Shown here: positions 18,939 to 28,300 of the stretch, in pieces
Layout of the letters: each line of letters opens with the position of its first letter
Numbering within the stretch: position 1 is the stretch's first letter
NCBI GenBank assembly: GCA_026125665.1
Contig: JAHCKS010000036.1
Location: forward strand, 1 to 45,249
Source of the DNA: Rubrivivax sp.
GTDB lineage: Bacteria; Pseudomonadota; Gammaproteobacteria; Burkholderiales; Burkholderiaceae_C
Length of the DNA stretch: 45,249 nucleotides
Direction: 5' to 3'
Position numbers and translations under genes: made by a program
Notes under the pieces: generated by a model
Seen by the model: the letters and a program-made list of their open reading frames with translations, nothing else
What the model was told of the DNA's origin: nothing
The model's database searches: none

Positions 18939-19264
18939 CGTCGTGCTTCCTCCTCGGGCGCAGCGCTTGCGCGACGCCCTTGTTCCCGCCACCCTCGCCC
19001 TGCGGTTCTGTCTCTTCTTGCCGAACGCGACCGTCTTGCCCCACGACGGGGCGGCGCAGTGTCGGCGCGTTCCGCCGCGCCCGGCATTGCGGTTAACGCC
19101 AACCCGCGGCCGTCTCGGCGGGCGTCGTTCCACATCGTGCGCGGGCCGGCCTGCGCCACGCGGCTCGGTGACACGGCCAGGCACAAAGCATGGTGCATGC
19201 CAGCCGGTGCGGTTCATGCGGCGACGTGGCCCGGCCGCCAGCGCGGCAGGGCACAGGGCGCGGC
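18939..19264. other. Intergenic region, no gene recognised
   Basis: 326 bp between the YdeI-like gene start and the recD stop (both minus strand). It should hold the promoter of the YdeI-like gene. Short open frames here show no convincing start, family or codon pattern. A GTTAAC palindrome lies near 19090, and no clear -35/-10 pair was identified. Confidence 0.6.
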
Positions 19265-21412
19265 TCAGCGCACCGCGCCCGGCGGGGCGAGCAGCTCGCG
19301 CAGGCCGCTGCCGCGCCGCGTCAGCCGCCGCACCGCCGTTTCCACCAGCGCCGGCTCGGCTGCGGCGAGCGTGAAGGCGGCCTTCGCACGCGTGACGGCC
19401 GTGTACATCAGTTCACGCGTCAGCACCGGCACGTCCTCGCCGGGCAGCAGCAGCGCGACGTGTTCGAACTCCGAGCCCTGGCTCTTGTGCACCGTCAGCG
19501 CGAAGGCGGTCTCGACGTCGGCCAGGCGGCTGCAGGCCACCGAGCGCAGCGTGCCCGTGTCGAGGAAGTAGACGCGCGGCGCCGGCTCGCCCGCCGCCAT
19601 GGCGCCGGGCGGTCTGAGCGCGAGGCCGATGTCGCCGTTGAAGACGCCGAGCCCGGGATCGTTGCGCGTCACCATCACCGGGCGGCCCTCGTACCACTCG
19701 GTGCGCCGCGCGGGCAGCAGCCGGGCTTCGGCCAGCGCCTGCTCGATCGCATCGTTGACCGCGGCCACGCCCTGCGGGCCTTCGCGCACCGCGCACAGCA
19801 CGCGGAAGCGGTCGAAGGCCGTGAGCACGTCGCGCGCCCAGGCATCGAACGCGGTGGCGGCGCCCGGGCGCCTGCTCAGCAGCTCGTAGCAGGTGCGGTA
19901 GCCAGCGGCCTCGATCTCGCGGGTGCCTCGGGCACCGCGGCCTTCGATGGCCAGCGTGCGCAGGGCCGCACCTTCGTGTGCCCCGGGCCAGCACACCACG
20001 GCTTCCCCGCCGCCGGACGGCGCGAGGCACTGCCGAACCGCGGCCACGTCGCCGCGGTTCACCGCCGCCGCGAGCTCGCCGATGGCGCCGCTGAAGCGGT
20101 GGCTCGTGCGCAGCATCGCGGTGCGCTGCGCCAGCGCAGCATCATCCCCCTCCTTGGCGAGAAGCCGTGCCGGCACGGCGATGCCGGCCAGCGCCCGCAC
20201 GCGTTGCTGTGTCCGGGCGTCGTAGCCACCGGCCTCGGCGCCGGCGCACAGGTCACCGAGCACCGCGCCGGCCTCGACGGACGCGAGCTGGTCCTTGTCG
20301 CCCAGCAGCACCAGGTGCGCATGTGCAGGCAGCGCGTCGAGCAGCGCGTCCATCATCTCCAGGTGCACCATCGACGCTTCGTCGACGAACAGCACGTCCA
20401 CCTCGAGCGGCTCGCTCGCGTCGTGGCGGAAGCGGCGCGTGCCGGGGCGTGCGCCGAGCAGCGCATGCAGCGTGCGTGCGGCGCCGGGTGGTGCGGTGGG
20501 GTCGTGCTCGAAGAGATCGCGCTCGATCGTCGGCCGCAGACCGGCCAGTGCCGCGTCGATGGCCTGGCGCAGCCGCGCCGCCGCCTTGCCGGTGGGCGCC
20601 GCCAGCGCCACGCGCAGCGGATGCCTGCCGCGATGCAGCGCCTGCAGCAGCACGAGCAGGCGCGCGGCGGTCGTCGTCTTGCCGGTGCCCGGGCCGCCGG
20701 TGACGATGGTGAAGCGGCCCAGCAGCGCCAGCGCGCAGGCGAGCTTCTGCCAGTCGACGGGCGGCTCGGCTTCGTCGGCGGCGCGAGCCTTCGCACGCCT
20801 CGTCGATGCGGCCGGTGGAAAGAGCCGGTCGAGCCAGCGCCTGGCGGCCTGGGTGTCGATTTCGGGCGCGCCGGCATCGGCCCGCGTGCGCGCAAGCACC
20901 TGCGCGGCCACGCGCGACTCCCAGGTCCAGTAGCGGCGCAGGTACAGCCGGCCGCCGTGCAGCACGAGCGGGGAGAGCCGGTCGAGCCGGAGGCGCGCCG
21001 AGTGCGCCGGGACCGCTGGGTCCGGCGCTTCCGCCGCCTCGGGCGCGAAGGGCGATCGCGGCCCCGGCACGGCCGGCCCGGGCGGGTCGAGCTCGATCAG
21101 TGGCGAGGCCGCCCACGCGGCCCGTTCGGTGTTCCACGCCGGCAGCAGCGCGCGCAGCTCCTCCGACCACGGCGCGGCCCACCCCAGCGCATCGGCCGCC
21201 TGCGCCGGCGTCAGCTGCGCGAGCTCGATGCAGTCATGGCCGCGCCCTTCCATCCGTGCCGCCAACGCGCCGGCCAGCAGCAGGCTCGCCGGCGCGCCGG
21301 CATCCAGCTCGTGCAGCAGCCGCGCAAAGGCCACGTCGAGCGCGCGCAGCTGGCCGGCCAGACGCCAGCGTTGCAGCGTCTCGAGCATCGGCGCGCTCGC
21401 CGTCCCGGTCAT
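19265..21412 (-). CDS. recD: Exodeoxyribonuclease V subunit alpha (RecD helicase)
   Basis: 5'-3' helicase subunit of RecBCD, 715 residues; the longer frame to 22192 is antisense-like noise over recB. The start ATG 21412 overlaps the recB stop (ATGA). Seen: the N-terminal RecD domain (WRLAGQLRALDVAFARLLHE), Walker A TGGPGTGKTTTAARLLVLL at about residue 240, motif Ia in ALAAPTGKAAARLRQAI, Walker B VDVLFVDEASMVHLEMMDAL, motif III LVLLGDKDQLASVEAG, and the C-terminal motif in FALTVHKSQGSEFEHVALLL with ELMYTAVTRAK. The size is near the E. coli protein (608) plus extensions. It is the last gene of recC-recB-recD; RecD supplies the fast motor and Chi-regulated nuclease control in double-strand break repair and degradation of foreign DNA. 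Confidence 0.97.
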   Translation of the reverse strand: MTGTASAPMLETLQRWRLAGQLRALDVAFARLLHELDAGAPASLLLAGALAARMEGRGHDCIELAQLTPAQAADALGWAAPWSEELRALLPAWNTERAAWAASPLIELDPPGPAVPGPRSPFAPEAAEAPDPAVPAHSARLRLDRLSPLVLHGGRLYLRRYWTWESRVAAQVLARTRADAGAPEIDTQAARRWLDRLFPPAASTRRAKARAADEAEPPVDWQKLACALALLGRFTIVTGGPGTGKTTTAARLLVLLQALHRGRHPLRVALAAPTGKAAARLRQAIDAALAGLRPTIERDLFEHDPTAPPGAARTLHALLGARPGTRRFRHDASEPLEVDVLFVDEASMVHLEMMDALLDALPAHAHLVLLGDKDQLASVEAGAVLGDLCAGAEAGGYDARTQQRVRALAGIAVPARLLAKEGDDAALAQRTAMLRTSHRFSGAIGELAAAVNRGDVAAVRQCLAPSGGGEAVVCWPGAHEGAALRTLAIEGRGARGTREIEAAGYRTCYELLSRRPGAATAFDAWARDVLTAFDRFRVLCAVREGPQGVAAVNDAIEQALAEARLLPARRTEWYEGRPVMVTRNDPGLGVFNGDIGLALRPPGAMAAGEPAPRVYFLDTGTLRSVACSRLADVETAFALTVHKSQGSEFEHVALLLPGEDVPVLTRELMYTAVTRAKAAFTLAAAEPALVETAVRRLTRRGSGLRELLAPPGAVR

Positions 21413-24400
21413 TCCGCGACCTCCACGCGGCGCGCGGCCGGCAGCATCGCCTCCAGGGCGTGCAGCAGTGGCGGGGGTGCCACGACGTGCACGCAGCCCC
21501 CGCCCGCATGCCCCACGCCGCGCAGGAAGAGGTAGATCGCGCCACCGAGGTCGCGGCCCGGCTCGTGGCGCTCGCCCAGGCGGCGGCGCAGCAGGCGGTG
21601 CAGCGCCAGCAGGTACAGCGCCGCCTGCACGTCGTAGCGGTGGCGCAGCATGGCAGTGCGCATCGCGTCGTCGGTGTAGTCCGCGTCGCCGGCACCGAGC
21701 GCGTTCGACTTGTAGTCGAGCACCCAGTGGCGCACCGCGCTCGTGCCGTCCGGGCCGTCCGGGCCGTCCGGGCCGTGTACCGGGCTCGCGTGCTCGAACA
21801 CGAGGTCCGCGAAGCCCATCAGCAGCCCGCGAAGCACGCGCGGCGTCAGCGCCGGCCGTGGCTCGCCGGCGAACAGGTGTTCGCGGCACAGTGCATCCAG
21901 CCGCTCGACGTCCAGGCCGTCGGCGGGCAGCCAGAACTCCATCTCGGGCAGCACGCGGCCGGGAAGGCCGTCCAGCGCCACGCCGAGTGGCGGCAGCGGC
22001 TGCGACACCACGCGCTGCAGCCACTGCACGACGTCGGCCGCGCGGTGGCCCCAGCCCTGTCGCTCGCAGCGCCGCACGAGCGCCTCGCGCAGCGCCGGCG
22101 AACCGGCGAGCGCGAAGCCTTCGCCGGCCAGCCACTCGAGCTGGTCGTGCAGGAAGTTGCCGGCGAAGGCGCCGCGCGGGAAGCGATGCCACGGGCCGCT
22201 TCGCCCGGCAGCGCCGCCGCCCTCGCCGTGGTCGCTGCGTTCGGCCGGCAAGTCCGTCGCGGCCGGGGCGAGCGCCTCTTCGTCATCGTCGGCGTCGCGC
22301 TGCACGCGCGTGGGCAGCGGCTCCATCGGGCCGGTGGGCTCAACCGGAACCACCGCGCCGTGCACCTGCGCGGCGCCATGCGCCGCGTCGCGCACGAGGG
22401 CGCTGTAGCTGGCGAGTGCCCAGCGGCGGTCGAAGTCGCCGTCGTAGGTGCGCAGCGGCGGCAGCGCGGCCTCGGCTGCGGGCGGCTGCCATCGCGTGGC
22501 CGGCACATGGGCGCCGCCGGCATGGGCGCCGCGCTCGAGCACCTCCAGCTCGATCGAAGGGGTCGCCTCGGCCAGCACGTGCAGGTCCAGGGCGATCTGG
22601 CTCGGGTCGCACGGCGCTTCGCCCGACACGAGGTGCCCGAGTGCGCTGCGATGCCACTGGCACTCCTTGCTGCTGCCGATGCGCAGTGCCGCCGCGCCCA
22701 CCCACAGCGCGTGCCGCGCGCGCGTGAGCGCCACGTACAGCAGGCGCAGGTCCTCCTGCAGCCGCTCGTCGTCGTGCGCCTGCAGCGCGGCCTTGCCCGG
22801 TGCCAGGTCGAGGCGGGGCGCGCCGCTGGCGGCGTCGCGCTCGACGACCCAGTCGTCCAGCTGCGCCGCGTCGCGGTAGCCCGAGGCGAACGGCACGAAC
22901 ACCACCGGGTACTCCAGCCCCTTGGCCTTGTGCACGGTGACCACCTGCACCAGCCTGGCATCGCTTTCCAGGCGCAGCACCAGCTCCTCGGCCGGCGTGA
23001 AGTCGCCGCGCGCCGCCTCGATCTGCCCGGCCAGCCAGCGCACGAGCGCCGGTTCGCCTTCGACGGTGCGGCTGGCGGCCTGCAGCAGCTCGGCCAGGTG
23101 CAGCACGTTGGTGAGGCGCCGCTCGCCTTCGCCGTCGTCGTCGGCGCGCGCCTCGCCGTGGTCACCGGAGCCGGCCAGCAGCCGCGCCGGGATGTCGAAC
23201 AGGTGCAACGCGCGGCGCAGCATCGCCAGCACGCCCTGCGTCTGCCACACGCCGTGCAGCGTGCGCAGGTGCTCGCACAGCGTGTCGAAGGCCAGGTCGT
23301 CGGCGGCCAAGTGCAGCAGCTCGGGCAGCGTGCGGCCGAGCAGGCGGGTGGCGAAGGCGGCGCGCGCCAGGCGCACGTGCCGCGGTTGCGCCACCGCCTC
23401 GAGCAGCCGCAGCAGCTCGGCCGCTTCGAGCCGCTGGTACACGCTGTCCTTGTCCGACAGGTAGACCGACGGCACGCCGCGCCTGCGCAGCGCGCGCTGC
23501 ACCGCCTCGGCCTCGGTGCCGGTGCGCACGAGCACCGCGAGGTCGCCGGGCTCGACGCGCCGCGGCCCGTCGTCGCCGCCGGTGAACGTGGCCGATGCAT
23601 CGCTCAGCAGCGCGACGATGCGCTCGGCGCACAGCGCCGCGAACTGCGCGCGGTGCTCGGCCAGGCCGCGCAGCTCGGTGTCGATGCAGAAGGTCAGCGC
23701 GGGCACCTCGCCGCCGGCGGTCGCGTCGGGCGTCCCGCCCGCCCGCTCTCGCCGCCCCCGCCGCAGCGCTTCGCCGCGGCCTGCGGCCTCGACCGCCTCG
23801 AACGGCAACCCTTCGCTGCCCGGGTGCGCCACGTCGCGGAAGAAGAACGCTCCGCGGCCGGCGCGCGCCTCGGCGCCGGCGAAGAGCGCATTGACCGAGC
23901 GCACCAGCGCCCTCGTCGAGCGGCGGTTGACGGCGAGCGCATGGTGGCGCCCGGCGGTGGCCGCGCGCGCCCGCAGGTAGCTGTGGATGTCGGCGCCGCG
24001 GAAGGCGTAGATCGACTGCTTCGGGTCGCCGATCAGCAGCAGCACGCGCGCCGGGTCGTCGTCGGCGATGCGGTAGACGCGGTCGAAGATGCTGAGCTGG
24101 CGCGGCGAGGTGTCCTGGAACTCGTCGATCAGCGCGGCGGGGTACTGCGCGACGATGCGATCGCGCAGCTGCCGCGCGTGTTCGCCGCGGCGGGTTTCGT
24201 CGAGCGCGTCGTCCAGGCGCTGCAGCATGTCGGCGTAGCCGTAGCGGCCGGCCTGCTCCTTCAGGTGCTGCATGCGCTGGCGCACGCGCGCCACGGCGTG
24301 GGCGCGCAGCAGCGGTGGCAGCCTTGGCAGCGCCTGCAGCGCGGCGCGCAGGGGGCCCATCGCGTCGAAGCCTTCGGGCATGTCCGCCGGCAACGGGCCC

Positions 24401-25380
24401 TTGGCGCGCTCGGCCAGGTCCGCGCGGGTCAGACGTTCCCAGGCGGTCTCGCTGAGCGCGGGCACTTCGGCGCCGGGGTCGTCGACCCAGGCCTGCAGCG
24501 CATCGAGCCAGTCCTCGACATGGCGCGCCTGCAGGTTCACCACCTTGGGCTTCCTCGCGAGCTCGCGGTCGAGCCACGTGCGCATGTGCCGCACGCGCTC
24601 TGCCCAGCCGGCCTTCAGCTCGGCGCAGCGCGCCGCGATCGCTCGAGCCTGCGCCGCCAGCACATCGACGAGGTCGCCCTCGCCAGCGCCCGGCGGCAGC
24701 GGCTGCTCGACGAGCGAACGCACGTCCTCGATCAGCGCCGCCACGTTGCGCCACTGCGCCAGCACCGCGCCAAGCGCGTCGCCCCGCAGCGGGTACACCT
24801 GCTGGCGCCAGTAGTCCTGCGCCGCCTGGCGCAGCATCTGCGTCTCGTTGGGCTGCAGCTCCTCGTCGAAGAGGCAGCCGCTGTCGAACGCGTGTTCGCG
24901 CAGCATGCGTTGGCACCAGGCGTCGATGGTGTGCACCGACGCGTCGTCCATCGCCTCGGCGGCGGCGGCCAGCCGCCACGCCGCTTCGTGGCGCGGCTTG
25001 CCCGCCGCGAAGCTCTCGCGCAGCGCGTGCAGGAACGGGTCGCGGGTTCCTGCGCCTCTCGCGCCGTCGTCGCCTTCACTCTGGCGGAAGAAGGCCGCGG
25101 CCTGCACGAGCCGGCGGCGGATGCGGTCCGACAGCTCGCGCGTCGCCGCCTTGGTGAAGGTCATCACCAGGATCTCGCCCGGCAGCAGCGCGCGGCCGAG
25201 GCCTTCGCCGTGGCCGAGCACGAGGCGCACGTACAGCGCCGCGATCGTCCACGTCTTGCCGGTGCCGGCACTGGCCTCGACGAGGCGGCTGCCCCTGAGC
25301 GGCAGGTTCAGCGGCAGGTCCAGCGGCAGGTCCGGCGGCAGGCCCGGCGGCGGCGCAGTCGCGTCCGGCGGCTCAGCCAT
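21409..25380 (-). CDS. recB: Exodeoxyribonuclease V subunit beta (RecB helicase-nuclease)
   Basis: 3'-5' helicase and nuclease subunit of RecBCD, 1323 residues (E. coli 1180). The start ATG 25380 overlaps the recC stop by 8 nt. UvrD-like motor motifs are complete: Walker A EASAGTGKTWTIAALYVRL near residue 36, ILVMTFTKAATRELSDRIRR, LIDEFQDTSPRQLSIFDRVY, LLLIGDPKQSIYAFRGADIH, and VVTVHKAKGLEYPVVFVPF. The C-terminal nuclease domain begins around GNFLHDQLEWLAGEGFALAG and has the catalytic Asp/Lys signature in RHWVLDYKSNALG. Two in-frame tandem repeats are odd: a Pro-Leu-Asp series right before Walker A, and a Gly-Pro-Asp series just before the nuclease motif. Both may vary in length between strains without breaking the frame. 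Confidence 0.97.
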   Translation of the reverse strand: MAEPPDATAPPPGLPPDLPLDLPLNLPLRGSRLVEASAGTGKTWTIAALYVRLVLGHGEGLGRALLPGEILVMTFTKAATRELSDRIRRRLVQAAAFFRQSEGDDGARGAGTRDPFLHALRESFAAGKPRHEAAWRLAAAAEAMDDASVHTIDAWCQRMLREHAFDSGCLFDEELQPNETQMLRQAAQDYWRQQVYPLRGDALGAVLAQWRNVAALIEDVRSLVEQPLPPGAGEGDLVDVLAAQARAIAARCAELKAGWAERVRHMRTWLDRELARKPKVVNLQARHVEDWLDALQAWVDDPGAEVPALSETAWERLTRADLAERAKGPLPADMPEGFDAMGPLRAALQALPRLPPLLRAHAVARVRQRMQHLKEQAGRYGYADMLQRLDDALDETRRGEHARQLRDRIVAQYPAALIDEFQDTSPRQLSIFDRVYRIADDDPARVLLLIGDPKQSIYAFRGADIHSYLRARAATAGRHHALAVNRRSTRALVRSVNALFAGAEARAGRGAFFFRDVAHPGSEGLPFEAVEAAGRGEALRRGRRERAGGTPDATAGGEVPALTFCIDTELRGLAEHRAQFAALCAERIVALLSDASATFTGGDDGPRRVEPGDLAVLVRTGTEAEAVQRALRRRGVPSVYLSDKDSVYQRLEAAELLRLLEAVAQPRHVRLARAAFATRLLGRTLPELLHLAADDLAFDTLCEHLRTLHGVWQTQGVLAMLRRALHLFDIPARLLAGSGDHGEARADDDGEGERRLTNVLHLAELLQAASRTVEGEPALVRWLAGQIEAARGDFTPAEELVLRLESDARLVQVVTVHKAKGLEYPVVFVPFASGYRDAAQLDDWVVERDAASGAPRLDLAPGKAALQAHDDERLQEDLRLLYVALTRARHALWVGAAALRIGSSKECQWHRSALGHLVSGEAPCDPSQIALDLHVLAEATPSIELEVLERGAHAGGAHVPATRWQPPAAEAALPPLRTYDGDFDRRWALASYSALVRDAAHGAAQVHGAVVPVEPTGPMEPLPTRVQRDADDDEEALAPAATDLPAERSDHGEGGGAAGRSGPWHRFPRGAFAGNFLHDQLEWLAGEGFALAGSPALREALVRRCERQGWGHRAADVVQWLQRVVSQPLPPLGVALDGLPGRVLPEMEFWLPADGLDVERLDALCREHLFAGEPRPALTPRVLRGLLMGFADLVFEHASPVHGPDGPDGPDGTSAVRHWVLDYKSNALGAGDADYTDDAMRTAMLRHRYDVQAALYLLALHRLLRRRLGERHEPGRDLGGAIYLFLRGVGHAGGGCVHVVAPPPLLHALEAMLPAARRVEVAE
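21745..21776. repeat. 9-bp tandem repeat inside recB
   Basis: GCCGTCCGG occurs three times head to tail with a partial fourth copy. On the coding strand it encodes three Gly-Pro-Asp triplets in a loop of the RecB nuclease domain, just ahead of the DYKS motif. Because the unit is a multiple of three, slippage changes length without a frameshift. Confidence 0.85.
25299..25346. repeat. 12-bp tandem repeat at the recB 5' end
   Basis: Four near-identical 12-bp units starting GCGGCAGG (GCGGCAGGTTCA, GCGGCAGGTCCA, GCGGCAGGTCCG, GCGGCAGGCCCG). They encode a Leu-Pro rich series (LPPDLPLDLPLNLPL) between the start of RecB and its Walker A loop. Typical RecB proteins lack this; length polymorphism is likely. 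Confidence 0.85.
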
Positions 25381-28300
25381 CGGCGCCCCCTTCGCCCCCT
25401 TCGCCCTCTTCGCCTTCTGCGGCGGGCGCGGCGCCGGGCAGCGGCTCGATGCGGAGGGCGTCGCTGCGCAGCCAGCCCGCGAAGCCTTCGTACAGGCACC
25501 GCGTCGCCGCCTCGAAGGCCGGCGGCGCCGACAGCGCTTCGTAGTCCGGGAACAGGCGCGCCAGGCACGGCTCGCGCCGTTCGCCCGGGCGCTCGAACGA
25601 ACCGTCGTAGGCGGGCGCGGCCTTGTCCGGGTCGCCGAGCCACCGCAGCCCCGTGCGCAGCGCCGTGCGCAGCGGCGCATCCGCGTCGTCCTGGGCCGCG
25701 AAGGCTTCCATCAGGTCCTGCAGCGTGCGCCGCGACGCCTCGCGCTCGGCCAGCGGCGCGAGCGTGACGACGACGTCGGTGCCGATCAGCACAGCCGCCA
25801 GCGGCACGTCGCAGGCGCCGGCGGCCAGCAGGCGCAGCCAGGCCGGAAGCAGCTTGTGCTCCTGCAGGCTCCTGCCGTGTTTGCCGGCGAGCGGCCCGGC
25901 CATCAGGTCGATCCACGCCGGCACGGCGCCGCTGCCCGTGCGCACACCGACGAGCCAGTCCTCCAGCCGCACGCCGGCGCGCGGGCCGAAGTGCAGCGGC
26001 TGCTTCTCCAGCCGATGCGGCCGCGTGGCGAGCTCGCGACGCCACTGCGCGAGCATCGGCTGCAGGGTCTGCTGGAGCGCCACCCGCGCCTGGCGGCCGG
26101 GGCCGGCGAGCGGCAGGTTGCCGGCGCGCTGCAGGCGGGCGAGCTGCGCCTGCACCAGCCTCGACAGTCGCTCGTCGTCGTCGTGGCCGTCGCCGGCACC
26201 GCCGCCCTCGCCGAGCTGCCGCCGCGCTTCGCGCAGCACCTCTTCGATCTGCCGCCAGCGGTCGAGCCCGCTGCTGTCGAACGGCTCGTCGTCCCCGGCT
26301 GCGCTGTCGGCCTCGTCGAAGACGACGCCCAGGCGCCGGCGGAAGAAGCTCCTTGCCGGATTGCGCAGGAAGCTTGCGAGTTCGTTCAGCGTCAGCGCCG
26401 CTGCGGGCTCGTCGCGGGGCGTGGCCGGGGGCGCGGCCATCGTCGCGTCGCCGGCCGCCGCCCGTGCCGTGGCGTCGAACGCCGCGCGCCACTCGGTGGC
26501 GTAGGTGAACAGGCCGCCGCGTTCCTCGAAGTACGCCCGGCTGAACGGCTGCAGCGGGTGCTGCGTCGTGCGCGAGCGCACCATCTCTTCGCCCCAGCCG
26601 GCCGCGAGGTAGTCGCGCAGCTGCGCCACCAGCACCGAAGGCGGCTGCGGCTGGTTGTCGCGCGGGCTGCGGCCGCACCAGCTCAGGTACAGGACGCGGC
26701 GCGCCGACAGCAGCGCGTCGAGCATCAGCTGGCGGTCGTCGTCGCGGCGCGAGCGGTCGCCCGGGCGGGCCTGGCCGGGCAGGGCCATCAGGTCGAAGTC
26801 GCTGCGCGGGCTGCGGCGCGGGTAGTCGCCGTCGTTCATGCCGAGCAGGCACACCACCTCGAACGGGATGGCGCGCAGCGGCAGCAGCGTGCAGAAGGTG
26901 ACGCCGCCGGCCTTGAAGCGCTGGCCGAGGCCGGGTTCGTCCACCGCGTCGAGCCACGCCTCGCGCGCCACGGCCAGGCCGACGGGCTCGTCGAACCGCG
27001 CCGCGTCACAGGCCTGCAGCCACGCGGCGAGGGCGTCGTTCAGCGCCGCGAGGGTGGCGCGCTCGGTCGTGTCGCCGGGTTGCAGCAGCGCACCCACCAG
27101 CGCACGCAGCCGCTCGCCCCAGGCGGCAGGGGTGCGCGGCGTGGCTGCGTCGCGCCACCACGTCTGCAGCAGCGCCAGCAGCTCGGCGAGCGTGCCGGCC
27201 AGCCCGGCCGAGAGCCCGGCCACCTCGGCGCAGGGTTCGATGGCGGCAAGGCGGCCGCCGCTGCCGGCATCGCCGTCGACCGCGTCAAGGTCACTCGCGC
27301 CGGCGCCGCCCGCATCGGCATCGCCCGGCAGATCACCCACCGGCTCGCCCACGGCATAGCCCATCAGCATGCGGCGCAGCCCGAAGGCCCAGGTGTTGGT
27401 CTCGCCGCACGCCGCCAGGCCGAGCGATGCGCGCTGGCTGGCGTCCAGCCCCCAGCGCACGCCGGCCGAGGCGATCCAGCCCTGCAGCAAGGGCAGGTCG
27501 CCTTCGGCCAGGCCGAAGCGGCGCGCCACCGCGGGCACCTCGAGCAGGCCCAGCAGCTCGGTGGCGGTGAAGCGCTGCTGCGGCGCGCGCAGCACCCACT
27601 CCAGCGCCGCCAGCAGCGGGTTGTGCGCGCGCTCGCGCTGGTCGGCGATGCCCCAGGGGATGAAACGCGCGTCGCCGCGTGCATGCTGGCCGAACACCGA
27701 GCGGATGGCCGGCGCGAAGGCGTCGATGTCGGGGACCATCACGACGATGTCGCGCGGGGCCAGCGGCCCACGCTCATCGGCCTGCGGCGGCTTCGCCAGC
27801 AGCGCCAGCAGCTGGTCGTGCAACACCTCCACCTCGCGCTGCGCGCTGTGCGCGGAGTGGAAGACGATCGAACGGTCGGCCGGCGACACGGGCGTGGCGC
27901 GGTCGTGCTCGGCCAGCGGCACGAGGTCGCGGATGCGCGAATGCACCTGCTGCAGCAGCGTGGTGCCCGGGCCTTCGTCGAACAGGTCGATGCGCGGCAG
28001 CGCGAAGCGCTCGCGCGCCACCTCGGCGTCGTCGTGGGCGTCGAGCTGGCGGATGAAGTCGCGGCTCTGCCGGCCCCACGCGGCCAGCAGCGGGTGGCCG
28101 TGCGCGTGCAGCGCCTCGGGCGCGCTCGCCGCGAGCGCGGCGAGGTCGACGCCGCCGCGGTGTGCGTGGCGTCGCCGCGCGGCCTGCAGCAGCTCGCGGC
28201 CTTCGATGAGGTCGGCCCAGTGGTGGCGGCACGGGTTGGGCACCGCCAGCAGCACCTGGCTGACGCGCGAAAGCGCGGCCACCGCCTCGAGCGTCTGCAC

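Noticed and set aside
20806-25767. Open frame of 1653 codons on the plus strand opposite recB and recD
   Set aside because: Antisense shadow; recB and recD carry complete helicase motifs on the other strand.
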